A stretch of 64,000 nucleotides of DNA from assembly GCF_040958095.1 (NCBI RefSeq), contig NC_091195.1, forward strand, positions 27,128,881-27,192,880. The letters are read 5' to 3'. Both the position numbers and the translations under genes were made by a program. Numbering within the stretch: position 1 is the stretch's first letter; each line of letters opens with the position of its first letter. Below, in pieces: positions 36,190 through 46,193 of this stretch. Origin of the DNA: Procambarus clarkii (lineage: Eukaryota; Arthropoda; Malacostraca; Decapoda; Cambaridae). The notes beneath the pieces were generated by a model. It worked only from the letters and a program-made list of their open reading frames with translations. It made no database searches and was not told the DNA's origin.

Positions 36190-37455
36190 TGCTTCTACTG
36201 TCTCTGTGTTGGTACGGGGTCTTGAAGTGAGTAGAATGTAATTATATGTTAACTGGCTGTTGTTTGCTGGTTTTGACTTTTTGATATGTAGGGCCTCGCT
36301 GATGTCGAGTATTCTGTTGTCGTTATACCTGTCGATTATTTCTGTGTTGCTTGTTAAGATTTCTGTGGTGATATACTGAGATCTTTGGGGCTGACAGTCC
36401 CCAAGTGGGCATGTGAAGGCAGAGGCGACATTGGTCTCTTTCAAGGTGTTCTGTTTGGTGTCTGGAGAGTTTTTTCATAAGTAGGTTGGCCGTCTTCTTG
36501 TTTTTGTAGTACATTGTTAATTGTATCTTCTGATTGGTGTCTGTGTTGATAACGTTCCCATCAATAATATTTTTCAGAACCATTTCCTTCGTTTTATGAG
36601 CCGTGGAAAAGAAGTTCCTGCAAAACAGTCTAATTGGAGGTACAAGTGTTGTGTTGGTTGACTCTTCAGAGGTTGCATGGCGTTATTTTTTTAATGATGT
36701 CTTAAACATAACCGTTAAAGAAGCCATTATTGACTAGGACCTGCCTTATTCTACAGTTCCTCGTCGACCTGCTTCCAACCAGAGCTGTGAGGGAGAGCCC
36801 GGACGACGCAAGCGTTGACAACACTCCGCTTGTACCTGTCCGGGCAGTCACTATTAGCATCAAGGCACATTCCTATGTTCATTTCTTTAGTGTAGACTGC
36901 AGTGTGGAAGCCTCCATTCCTTTCCCCGACCGTTACATCTAGAAAGAACAGCTTCCCATCACTCTCCATCTTGTAAGTGAAACTTAACACCGAATTTTGC
37001 TGGAATGCCTCCCCGCCAAACACACACCGAAACTACGACGTTGGTACAACGTTCGAACAAGTTTTAACACCTCCTAACCAGTTATAACAACCAATATAGC
37101 AAGTTGTAACAACGTTCTAATACGTCATAAACACGTTAAGCCAAGATGTAACAACTTTATTACAAGTTGTAACAAGCGGAAAATAGAGACAGTTTCGGTT
37201 TGTGTTTCCAGGGTCCTTCAACTGCTGCAAATGTCCGACATCAGGTACCTGCATAAATATGTAGTCAACGTACCTACAGTATATGGCGGGTTTTAAGTCC
37301 ATGTCGACTAAGACCTTTTGCTCGATGGTACCCATGTAGAACTTCGCAAACAGGACACCTAGGGGGGGGGGGGGAACCCCATGGCGACCCCATCTACTTG
37401 CTTATACTGGTGCCCGTCTGGGCTCAAGAAAGGTATCAAAAGAAAGGTGACGCGC
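36190..37455 (-). mobile_element. Penelope-like element fragment 3 (RT C-part and GIY-YIG remains)
   Basis: On minus: PFLSPDGHQYKQVDGVAMG (near 37430-37380; RT motif B region), a poly-G expansion at 37362-37373, LGVLFAKFYMGT and YCRYVDYIF (motif C, with the second Asp of VDD changed to Tyr). A 186-bp insertion follows, then EAFQQNSVLSFTYK and LFFLDVTVGE. Next are a frameshifted thumb and KIQLTMYYKNKKTANLLMK, FTCPLGDCQPQRSQYI and ILTSNTEIIDRYNDN, which belong to the GIY-YIG endonuclease. The YIG-to-Arg part of that domain is deleted after SQYI. The motif C change, shifts and deletion make it inactive. Confidence 0.8.
37020..37205. mobile_element. MITE-like insertion with terminal inverted repeats
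   Basis: A 186-bp AT-rich insert in the Penelope RT. Its ends are ACACACACCGAAACT (37020-37034) and AGTTTCGGTTTGTGT (37191-37205), inverted repeats with one mismatch in 15. Inside are repeated GTTGTAACAA and ACGTTG/CAACGT palindromes. The host reading frame is continuous across it (QQLK before, EAFQQNSV after). It has no ORF; the target duplication is unclear. Confidence 0.65.
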
Positions 37456-37519
37456 CATGCGACCTATGGAGAAGCAACCAACACAACACCTGTGTCTCCT
37501 ATTAATTTGTTTTACAGGA

Positions 37520-38035
37520 ACTTATCTATCTATCAATCTATCTATCCCTCTAATAATTTATCTATCCATTCATTCTACCAATCTGTTTATCCATTAATGT
37601 ACCCATCCATGTGTCCATCTATCTGTCATCTATCTATCCATGTATTCATCTATCTGTCCATCTACCTATGCATCTATTTATTGTCTATTTATTCATCCAT
37701 CTATCTACATATCCACCCCATCTATTCACCTACCTATCCATCTATCTATCCATTCATTTGCCTATATATTCATAGATCTATCTATCCATCAATCTATATA
37801 TACATCTAGTTTTGTATCTAGCTTTCTGTCCATCTATATATCCATGCACTTTCTCACCTATCTATCCATACCACTATCTTTTCATCTATATATTCGTCTA
37901 ACCATCCATCTACTTATCCATCCTTTTATTTATCATTCTACTCATCTGTCTATCCACGCATCTATCTATCTATCGTCTATCTACTGTCTATCTCTGCCTC
38001 TCTGTCTATCTGTTCCTGTCAGTCTGTCTCTTATA
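37520..38035. repeat. Imperfect tetranucleotide microsatellite (ATCT/ATCC)n
   Basis: About 0.5 kb of degenerate ATCT, ATCC and ATTC repeats. Its open frames (YLSIYPSIY-type peptides) are artefacts. Confidence 0.9.
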
Positions 38036-38059
38036 AAAAATATAATTGTATATAGGAGC

Positions 38060-38303
38060 GGGAGCCGGTCGGCCGAGCGGACAGCACGCTGGACTTGTAA
38101 TCCTGTGGTCCTGGGTTCGATCCCAGGCGCCGGCGAGAAACAATGGGCAGAGTTTCTTTCACTCCTATGCCCCTGTTACCTAGCAGTAAAATAGGTACCT
38201 GGGTGTTAGTCAGCTGTCACGGGCTGCTTCCTGGGGGTGGAGGCCTGGTCGAGGACCGGGCCCTGCGGGGACACTAAAGCCCCGAAATCATCTCAAGAGA
38301 TAA
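38060..38303 (+). mobile_element. tRNA-headed SINE, copy 1
   Basis: A tRNA-like head (38064-38134) with A-box GGCCGAGCGG and B-box GGTTCGATCCC. The body contains TACCTAGCAGTAAAATAGG and GTCAGCTGTCACGGGCTGC. The 3' module has two hairpins (GGCCTGGTC/GACCGGGCC and GGGG/CCCC) and the tail AAATCATCTCAAGAG. The head's anticodon loop CTTGTAA gives TGT (Thr-like). Confidence 0.85.
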
Positions 38304-38379
38304 GAAGATAGTGTGGATGGTGGACAGTAAGAGGAGGTCAATGGTGTGAAATAGTAAGAATATTAGAGTTACCCTCCCT

Positions 38380-38445
38380 GCAGGAGGCCTGGTCGACGAC
38401 CGGGCCGCGGGGACGCTAAGCCCCGGAAGCACCTCAAGGTAAGGT
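38380..38445 (+). repeat. Solitary SINE 3' module
   Basis: This has GGCCTGGTCGACGACCGGGC and CGGGGACGCTAAGCCCCG hairpins and the tail AAGCACCTCAAGGTAAGG. It is the same subtype as the element at 43906-44070. Confidence 0.75.
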
Positions 38446-38860
38446 ACCCATTACTCTGGTAAGGCCCCTGTGCTTTGGGAAACATTTGACACTGTTTAAG
38501 GCTTAAGGTTCCTCTGTTCTATGCGAGTACGGCCAAATTATTGACAGCAATTTCTGTTAATTTTTCCTAAGATCAGTGAATAGTGGAGCATTTTACTACA
38601 ATAAATATATTTTTGTTAAAAAATTTGTCTTGAAAATATTTAGCTGTGTAGTTGTCAGGCAGTGTGGGGGTGTGAATGAGGCCCTGGCACGCTGTTTCCT
38701 TTTGCATTATGGCGTCCGCGAGCAGCCTATGTTCCTCCCATACCCCAGACCATTCCCTATGCCAATTTTGGTGAGAGTAGCCCCAACCATGTGGCCACTA
38801 TCGTTGAACAGACAAGACAGTCATTCACTACTATAGATTCTCCAAGAGAACTGGCTTCGG
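38446..38860. other. Unassigned unique sequence
   Basis: No gene or recognisable repeat. A short AT-rich stretch (38580-38650) is followed by mixed sequence. Confidence 0.5.
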
Positions 38861-39110
38861 GTTATATCTTGAGGTTATCTTGAGATGATTTCGGGGCTTT
38901 TAGTGTCCCCGCGGCCCGGTCCTCGACCAGGCCTCCACCCCCAGGAAGCAGCCCGTGACAGCTGACTAACTCCCAGGTACCTATTTACTGCTAGGTAACC
39001 GGGGCATTCAGGGTGAAAGAAACTTTGCCCATTTGTTTCTGCCTCGTGCGGGAATCGAACCCGCGCCACAGAATTACGAGTCCTGCGCGCTATCCACCAG
39101 GCTACGAGGC
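38861..39110 (-). mobile_element. tRNA-headed SINE, copy 2 (Thr-CGT head)
   Basis: Same body and 3' module as the 38.06-kb copy but a different head, the tRNA-Thr-like sequence at 39041-39110. The 3' end shows two imperfect CTTGAGGTTAT repeats. Confidence 0.85.
39041..39110 (-). tRNA. tRNA-Thr(CGT)-like head of a SINE
   Basis: 70 nt with a perfect 7-bp acceptor stem (GCCTCGT/ACGAGGC), an anticodon arm CAGGA-CTCGTAA-TTCTG (anticodon CGT) and a perfect 5-bp T arm (GCGGG/CCCGC). The D arm is weak. It is fused to a SINE body, so it is a retroposon promoter rather than a functional tRNA gene. Confidence 0.4.
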
Positions 39111-39426
39111 CCCCTATGCATCATCTATTATATATTAAGGGCAATATAAGAGTGAATCATAAAGGAATAGACAACCAATCCATCCCTAATCACGTGATTG
39201 GTGCACATACACCTGAAGGCTTCCCATAGACAAGCGTATTGTAGTTATGCTCTATAGAGTTGAGGAGTAATAGAGCCCGGTGCTGACCCACATTGCTAAT
39301 AATGGTGTTTTGAAGCCACCGAGATATAATTTTATAGCAGTGGAAAGTATAGAGTAATGAGTGTGGAGGCGCGCGTGAAGGCCGCCTCCAGCTCCTCTCA
39401 CTCACGGATGTCGACAGTAATTGTAT
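39111..39426. other. Unassigned unique sequence
   Basis: No gene or repeat family recognised in these ~315 bp. Confidence 0.5.
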
Positions 39427-39691
39427 TTTTTTTTTTTTTGAGATATATAGAAGAGTTGTTACATTCTTGTAGAGCCACTAGTACGCGTAGCGTTTCGGGC
39501 AGGTCCCTGGAATACGATCCCTGCCGCGAAGAATCGTTTTTTCATCCAAGTACACATTTTACTGTTGCGTTAAACAGAGGCTACAGTTAAGGAATTGCGC
39601 CCAGTAAATCCTCCCCGGCCAGGATACGAACCCATGACATAGCGCTCGCGGAACGCCAGGCGAGTGTCTTACCACTACACCACGGAGACTG
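39427..39691 (-). mobile_element. tRNA-headed SINE with LINE-type tail, copy 1
   Basis: On minus the head has A-box TGGTGTAGTGGTAAGAC and B-box GGTTCGTATCC, resembling a Gly-type tRNA. The body follows, then the tail TGCCCGAAACGCTACGCGTA (39501 downward) and a poly(A) (poly-T at 39427-39439). The tail core is shared with LINE-A. Confidence 0.82.
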
Positions 39692-39744
39692 TATTTTGTG
39701 TGTAATTTGTTTAATGCCAGAGAGGTGGCCATACATTTATACTA

Positions 39745-39912
39745 ATTGATTGATTGATGAAGATTAAGCCACCCAAAAGGTGGCACGGGCATGAATAGCC
39801 CATAAGTGGTGGCCCTTTTGAGCCATTACCAGTATCAAGAGATGATACTGGAGATCTGTGGAGGCGCAACTGCACCCTGCTTGACGGGAGATGTCTCCCG
39901 GACCAAATGGTG
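39745..39912 (-). mobile_element. Six-hairpin retroposon, copy 2 (168 bp)
   Basis: Homologous to 35911-36068 but independently inserted: it is bounded by a different perfect 11-bp duplication, CATTTATACTA (39734-39744 and 39913-39923). Hairpins GCCACC/GGTGGC, CCAGTATC/GATACTGG and CGGGAG/CTCCCG are unchanged. Two others carry a C-to-A or A-C mismatch consistent with CpG decay. It ends on minus in an ATCAATCAATCAAT tail and extends about 10 bp further at its 5' end than copy 1. Confidence 0.8.
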
Positions 39913-39923
39913 CATTTATACTA

Positions 39924-40369
39924 TGCTAACCAGAGTATATATATGTCCTTCAGTCCTCCATGGACTGGGGCATCACGTGCAACTTGTCCTACAAAGAACG
40001 TCGTATTTCGCTCGTATGCGTTACATAAGACCAAAAATTGTCGTACTAAAAAATGGTAAAGTGACGTACTGTCCCGTTTTCTGTTTTGGGTCGTCTGGTG
40101 GGTTAGGATAAGGGTACTTTAGTACGATAGTTTCTTGACGTTGGGGAGGCTTAGGAGGACGGGCTGCCACACCCGTCTACAAATGATTTCCCCATTTTGC
40201 ACCCGCAAGATAATGTAAGATTTTAAGGGTTGACAGATGTTAATCTTCTTGTTTGAGGAGCTGTTCACTTGAGACAGTTAAGCAAGTCCCAGCTGTGTCT
40301 GGGTACAAGTGACAGGATGAACAACCCAGCGGGTTTTCTTCCTATTGGGGAGTGTTGTACATGCTGCTA
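39924..40369. other. Unassigned sequence before the 51-bp array
   Basis: No gene. 40160-40180 can form GACGGG/CCCGTC. 40250-40369 runs directly into the first array unit and may be the interspersed sequence from which the array grew. Confidence 0.45.
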
Positions 40370-41812
40370 TGGCGGTGTGTTCACTCACAGGGTGAGTGGC
40401 GCTGCCCAATACTGTCACTATGGTGGTGTGTCCACTCACAGGATGAGTGACGCTGCCCAATACTGTCACTATGGCGGTGTGTTCACTCACAGGATGAGTG
40501 GCGCTGCCCAATACTGTCACTCACAGGATGAGTGACGCTGCCCAATACTGTCACTATGGCGGTGTGTTCACTCACAGGATGAGTGACGCTGCCCAATACT
40601 GTCACTATGGCGGTGTGTCCACTCACAGGATGAGTGGCGCTGCCCAATACTGTCACTAATGGTGTGGTCCACTCACAGGATGAGTGACGCTGCCCAATAC
40701 TGTCACTATGGCGGTGTGTTCACTCACAGGATGAGTGGCGCTGCCCAATACTGTCACTATGGCGGTGTGTTCACTCACAGGATGAGTGGCGCTGCCCAAT
40801 ACTGTCACTATGGCGGTGTGTTCACTCACAGGATGAGTGGCGCTGCCCAATACTGTCACTATGGCGGTGTGTCCACTCACAGGATGAGTAGACGCTGCCC
40901 AATACTGTCACTATGGCGGTGTGTCCACTCACAGGATGAGTGACGCTGCCCAATACTGTCACTATGGCGGTGTGTCCACTCACAGGATGAGTGACGCTGC
41001 CCAATACAGTCACTATGGCGGTGTGTCCACTCACAGAATGAGTGGCGCTGCCCAATACTGTAACTATGGTGGTGTGTTCACTCACAGGATGAGTGACGCT
41101 GCCCAATACTGTCACTATGGCGGTGTGTCCACTCACAGGATGAGTGGCGCTGCCCAATACTGTCACTATGGCGGTGTGTCCACTCACAGAATGAGTGGCG
41201 CTGCCCAATACTGTAACTATGGTGGTGTGTTCACTCACAGGATGAGTGACGCTGCCCAATACTGTCACTATGGCGGTGTGTTCACTCACAGGATGAGTGG
41301 CGCTGCCCAATACTGTCACTATGGCGGTGTGTCCACTCACAGGATGAGTGGCGCTGCCCAATACTGTCACTATGGCGGTGTGTCCACTCACAGGATGAGT
41401 GACGCTGCCCAATACTGTCACTATGGTGGTGTGTCCACTCACAGGACGAGTGGCGCTGCCCAATACTGTCACTATGGCGGTGTGTTCACTTACGGGATGA
41501 GTGACGCTGCCCAATACTGTCACTATGGCGGTGTGTCCACTCACAGGATGAGTGACGCTGCCCAATACTGTCACTATGGCGGTGTGTCCACTCACAGGAC
41601 TGAGTGGCGCTGCCCAATACTGTCACTATGGCTGGTAGTGTCACTTACAGGATGAGTGACGCTGCCCAATACTGTCACTATGGCTGGTGTGTCCACTCAC
41701 AGGATGAGTGACGCTGCCCAATACTGTCACTATGGTGGTGTGTCCACTCACAGGATGAGTGACGCTGCCCAATACTGTCACTATGGCGGTGTGTCCACTC
41801 ACAGATGAGTTA
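40370..41812. repeat. 51-bp minisatellite (about 28 units)
   Basis: The 51-bp unit is clear at, for example, 40911-40961. Allelic sites are GTGACGC/GTGGCGC and GTGTCC/GTGTTC. 51 is 17 codons, so 17-residue peptide repeats appear on both strands (GVSTHRMSDAAQYCHYG on plus). These frames are artefacts. Confidence 0.95.
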
Positions 41813-41989
41813 CTAGAGCTAGGTGCTGTGTTGAACAACTTGTGCTGGGTTTTGTGTGATGAACATGGATAACGAGTCCTCGATATAACATCTCAATGTC
41901 TTGATAACATAAAATATAATAGAGGAACCAGCAGCCGACGCCATTGTTAGTATTCATGACGCAAGAACAAGTGCAGCGCGGCGGCTTAG

Positions 41990-42294
41990 TGACGTCATCA
42001 TCACAAACACAGTGATGCCACATCTCCGAACTCTGAGACCTGAGACTAGTAGGGTCTAAGACCTGAGAAAGAATGTAGCTCTAAACGTCATCGCTTCTCA
42101 TTAAAAACAAACCTATCCTAACACAACGAAATAAGAGATACAAAGATGTGTTATATATATCTACAACACGTCACTCGTTGTATAAATATATATATACACA
42201 TGACTTAAATCTATATAGAGAACCTGTGTGTGACGTCACTATGACGTCATAATATATAAATGCCACTACAGGTTTTGGATGCTAGTGCGTCAGT
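41990..42294 (+). promoter_or_regulatory. Candidate promoter: three CREs, TATA-like box, Inr-like
   Basis: TGACGTCA occurs at 41990-41997, 42231-42238 and 42242-42249. TATATAAA lies at 42253-42260 and TCAGT (arthropod initiator-like) at 42290-42294. TATA-to-Inr spacing (~39) is longer than the usual ~31. No coding exon is recognised downstream; a minisatellite follows. Confidence 0.35.
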
Positions 42295-42439
42295 GCCGTC
42301 CAGTTTTCCCAGAACCCATCGTCCAGGTGCGGTAACAGGAACCAACGTTAAAACAAAAACTGTTCGTTCATCACTGAATAATTTGTCGAAAACAGGCGGA
42401 TTGTAACGATAAATACAAGTATGTGTGGCAACATGGTAC

Positions 42440-42451
42440 CGCGCATGCGCA
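42440..42451. promoter_or_regulatory. NRF-1-like palindrome
   Basis: CGCGCATGCGCA fits the NRF-1 consensus YGCGCAYGCGCR. It may be chance, but it sits 180 bp after the paired CREs. Confidence 0.3.
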
Positions 42452-42504
42452 GATGCCAGACGTAGTCTGTACATTGCAGGAGCGCCACATATCTGTATAC
42501 ACAT

Positions 42505-43258
42505 GTAGCCAGGTGTACAGCTTGGATAAATGTCAACACGTGTGGCCAGGTGTACAGCTTGGAGAAATGTCAATACATGTGTCCAGGCGTACAGCTTGGA
42601 CAAATGTCAACACATGTGTCCAGGCGTACAGCTTGGACACATGTCAACACATGTGTCCAGGCGTACAGCTTGGACACATGTGTCCAGGCGTACAGCTTGG
42701 ACACATGTCAACACATGTGTCCAGGCGTACAGCTTGGACAAATGTCAACACATGTGTCCAGGCGTACAGCTTGGACACATGTCAACACATGTGTCCAGGC
42801 GTACAGCTTGGACACATGTGTCCAGGCGTACAGCTTGGACACATGTCAACACATGTGTCCAGGCGTACAGCTTGGACACATGTGTCCAGGCGTACAGCTT
42901 GGACACATGTCAACACATGTGTCCAGGCGTACAGCTTGGACAAATGTCAACACATGTGTCCAGGCGTACAGCTTGGACACATGTCAACACATGTGTCCAG
43001 GCGTACAGCTTGGACACATGTGTCCAGGCGTACAGCTTGGACACATGTCAACACATGTGTCCAGGCGTACAGCTTGGACAAATGTAATGTCAACAAATCT
43101 GTCCAGGTTCACAGCTTGGACAAATGTAATGTCAACAAATCTGTCCAGGTTCACAGCTTGGACAAATGTAATGTCAACAAATCTGTCCAGGTTCACAGCT
43201 TGGACAAATGTAATGTCAACAAATCTGTCCAGGTTCACAGCTTGGACAAATGTTATAT
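42505..43258. repeat. 37-bp minisatellite with short and long variants
   Basis: Units carry CAGGCGTACAGCTTGGACA. Shortened units create the palindrome GGACACATGTGTCC (for example 42672-42685). The last four units (43080-43255) are a diverged form with CAGGTTCACAGC and a duplicated AATGTAATG. The open frames across it are artefacts. Confidence 0.93.
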
Positions 43259-43372
43259 ACCTGGAGGGGTTTGTGTCCAGGGCGGGACAGAAATGGTTGG
43301 GCGAGTTTCCTGTCACCTAACGCACCTATTCACCTATCAGTGGGGTCACCAGCTGGACCCCCCAAGGTGTGG

Positions 43373-43401
43373 GGGTCACTTCCAGAGGTCACTGAAGGTC
43401 A
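43373..43401. promoter_or_regulatory. Nuclear-receptor half-site cluster (DR4)
   Basis: GGGTCA, then AGGTCA (43386-43391), CTGA and AGGTCA (43396-43401): a direct repeat with 4-bp spacing. Such sites can bind heterodimers like EcR/USP. No gene is nearby. Confidence 0.2.
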
Positions 43402-43431
43402 TTACTTTACTTGTTAGTGTAAGATAATTGT

Positions 43432-43500
43432 TTGACCATAGTTGGACCATAGACTTTGACCATAGTTGAACCATAGACTTTGACCATAGTTGGACCATAT
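43432..43500. repeat. Short tandem repeat of TTTGACCATAGTTGGACC-type units
   Basis: About two and a half copies of a ~29-bp unit. Confidence 0.75.
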
Positions 43501-43529
43501 TAGGCCTATAGAGCCATCTTAAATAATTT

Positions 43530-43800
43530 TCCTTAAGGCCACTAACACTAGTAGCTTCGATGAGGACAGGAAGCCGGCAGCTTGTCGAAGATCACCCCAT
43601 TAGTCCTGATGATCTTTTCCAGTTGTACTTTAAATGTTAACAGAGTTTTGGCATTTACAGTTTGGGGCGGGTAGGCGGTTCCATGGGTTAATAATCCGCG
43701 GGTGAAGAAGCATCTCCTGTTCTCAGTCCAACACTGTAACTTGTTGAGCTTGAACCCGCAGCTCCTTGTTCATGTTACATCTGACCTTCTGAAGACATTT
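43530..43800 (-). mobile_element. LINE 3' end fragment
   Basis: On minus, shifted frames give RRSDVT, GFKLNKLQC, ENRRCFFTRG and FKVQLEKIIRT. These match the C-terminal tail of CR1-type RTs (usual form CRFFTRR...NPWNRLP). It shares ~65 bp with 47345-47410, so the two are separate copies. Confidence 0.65.
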
Positions 43801-43905
43801 TGTGTTTATTGATATTTACATACAGAGCATGCTAATCAGTACAAGAATATAAACAAGAGAAAAACTAAGACGGAAAGTACAGAACCACAGGCCGGTAGGG
43901 CTACC

Positions 43906-44070
43906 TACCTACCTTGAGGCTACCTTGAGGTGCTTCCGGGGCTCAGTGTCCCCGCGGCCCGGTCGTCGACCAGGCCTCCTGGTTGCTGGACTGATCAACC
44001 AGGCTGTTAGACGCGGCTGCTCGCAGCCTGACGTATGAGTCACAGCCTGGTTGATCAGGTATCCTTTGGA
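43906..44070 (-). mobile_element. Headless structured SINE with 17-bp stem
   Basis: On minus, an inverted repeat with 17-bp perfect arms (44058-44042 and 44007-43991; CTGATCAACCAGGCTGT on plus) encloses a smaller GGCTGC/GCAGCC hairpin. The two-hairpin 3' module follows (GGCCTGGTC/GACCGGGCC; CGGGG/CCCCG), with CCTCAAGGTAGCC as tail. No tRNA head is seen. Confidence 0.7.
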
Positions 44071-44582
44071 TACACAAGACAAGGGCACAAGGGCACACAA
44101 GACATAATCACATATCACATTACATAGAACACTACATTGACATAAACCCAAAAGTGAAGAAAGACACCATCAGAGGCCAGACGGGCCCACAGCAAACACC
44201 GCTATAGGAGGCACACCAACACAAGCCACCCCAGCATGTATTTCTCCAGAATCTTTGTTATCGGAAACTGGATACAGTACGCCTCCCAGGGCAGCCAATG
44301 ATCAGGATGTTCAACACGAAGAAAGCGCTGATAAGGGGGCACCATAATATTTGGAACCTCGGACACAAAGGCACTCGGGGGGACCCAAATAATATCCGGG
44401 TGTAGGGGAAGCGGCGCCACCCGCTCCCACAAGACGGCCATCCGGTCAGCAGTCAGATCATCAACTGACTGAAGACTAGCATCAAGCATGGCACCCGTCT
44501 CAGTGGCAACCGCACCTTTGGAATGGGGCGGCAGCACGGAGGCCGGCAACACAGCAGGGAGTACTCAGGGAGGCGACATGTC

Positions 44583-45545
44583 AGGGGACAACACCACAGG
44601 GGCCCCCGCAGCCGGTACAACACCACAGGGGGCCCCCGCAGCCGGTACAACACCACAGGGGCCCCCGCAGCCGGTACAACACCACAGGGGCCCCCGCAGC
44701 CGGTACAACACCACAGGGGGGCCCCCGCAGCCGGTACAACACCACAGGGGCCCCCGCAGCCGGTACAACACCACAGGGGCCCCCGCAGCCGGTACAACAC
44801 CACAGGGGCCCCCGCAGCTGGTACAACATCCACAGGGGCCCCGCAGCCGGTACAACACCACTGGGGCCCCCGCAGCCGGTACAACACCACAGGGGCCCCC
44901 GCAGCCGGTACAACACCACAGGGGCCCCCGCAGCCGGTACAACACCACAGGGGGCCCCCGCAGCTGGTACAACACCACAGGGGCCCCCGCAGCCGGTACA
45001 ACACCACAGGGGCCCCCGCAGCTGGTACAACACCACAGGGGGCCCCCGCAGCTGGTACAACACCACAGGGGGCTCCCGCAGCCGGTACAACACCACAGGG
45101 GCCCCCGCAGCCGGTACAACACCACAGGGGGCCCCCGCAGCCGGTACAACACCACAGGGGGCCCCCGCAGCCGGTACAACACCACAGGGGCCCCCGCCGC
45201 CGGTACAACACCACAGGGGCCCCCGCAGCCGGTACAACACCACAGGGGCCCCGCAGCCGGTACAACACCACAGGGGGCCCCCGCAGCCGGTACAACACCA
45301 CAGGGGCCCCCGCAGCCGGTACAACACCACAGGGGCCCCCGCAGCCGGTACAACACCACAGGGGGCCCCCGCAGCCGGTACAAACACCACAGGGGCCCCC
45401 GCAGCTGGTACAACACCACAGGGGGCCCCCGCAGCCGGTACAACACCACAGGGGCCCCCGCAGCTGGTACAACACCACAGGGGCCCCCGCAGCCGGTACA
45501 ACACCACAGGGGGCCCCCGCAGCTGGTACAACACCACAGGGCCGG
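44583..45545. repeat. 29/30-bp minisatellite within the gag-like remnant
   Basis: Units contain CCGCAGCCGGTACAACACCA plus a G4-5C4-5 run. Units with the extra G are 30 bp and on minus encode GVVPAAGAPC in frame; 29-bp units shift frame. About 33 units; frames in all phases are artefacts. Confidence 0.93.
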
Positions 45546-45942
45546 GTACCGGCACAGACCTCCGGACATCCTTCTTCAAAACCACCACAAGGCCTCGGCT
45601 CACACCAGCATCCTCACCATCCACCACAGGAGGAGGGACTATCCCCCACTGCGGAGAACCCCCTTCAGGAGAACCCCCTGCAGGAGAACCACCGCTGTAG
45701 GAGAATAAACAGAGGTTAAGACGGAAACAATTCCACCGGCAGCAGCAGCAGGCACATGAACCTGTGCCGCCACCACCGTAGTAAACACCGTCGCTCCAGG
45801 AACCATCCCACCGACATCCGTAGACCCGCAGTCGCCCAATTCACTCACGTCGGCCCAGTCAGCAGTAGAACGCCGCAAAAGCTGGGGACCCGGCTGCACG
45901 TTGTCACAGCCGGAGGCAGAACTTGAAGCACGGATATCACAG

Positions 45943-46193
45943 GGTTATCTTGAGGTTATCTTGAGATAATTTCGGGGCTTTAGTGTCCCCGCGGCCCGGT
46001 CCTCGACCAGGCCTCCACCCCCAGGAAGCAGCCCGTGACAGCTGACTAACACTCAGGTACCTATTTTACTACTAGGTAACAGGGGCATAGGGTGAAAGAA
46101 ACTTTGCCCATTGTTTCTCGCCGGCGCCTGGGATCTAACACAGAACCATAGGATCACAAGTCCAGTGTGCTGTCCGCTCGGCCGACCGGTTGC
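45943..46193 (-). mobile_element. tRNA-headed SINE, copy 3 (head decayed)
   Basis: Body and 3' module as in the 38-kb copies. The head's B box is mutated (GGTTC lost). Two CTTGAGGTTAT-like repeats mark its 3' end. It interrupts the gag-like remnant. Confidence 0.83.

Larger units (their letters stand above)
41813..42504. other. Unique region with promoter-like motifs
   Basis: No ORF of note. The stretch contains three perfect CRE palindromes, a TATA-like element and an NRF-1-type palindrome, described separately, plus TA-rich DNA at 42150-42200. Confidence 0.5.

Noticed and set aside
38064..38134. Functional tRNA gene in the SINE head (also 57265-57335)
   Set aside because: The acceptor stem is imperfect, and the sequence continues into the same SINE body each time.
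37381..38194. YLSIYPSIY-type proteins
   Set aside because: They come from the ATCT/ATCC microsatellite.
42423..43427. 334-codon plus-strand ORF
   Set aside because: It lies mostly in the 37-bp minisatellite; the flanks show no homology or domain.
44453..45719. Overlapping 330-400 codon frames on both strands (Gly/Pro and Cys/Trp-rich)
   Set aside because: Artefacts of the 29/30-bp repeat. Only the flanking minus-strand pieces were kept as a possible gag-like remnant.
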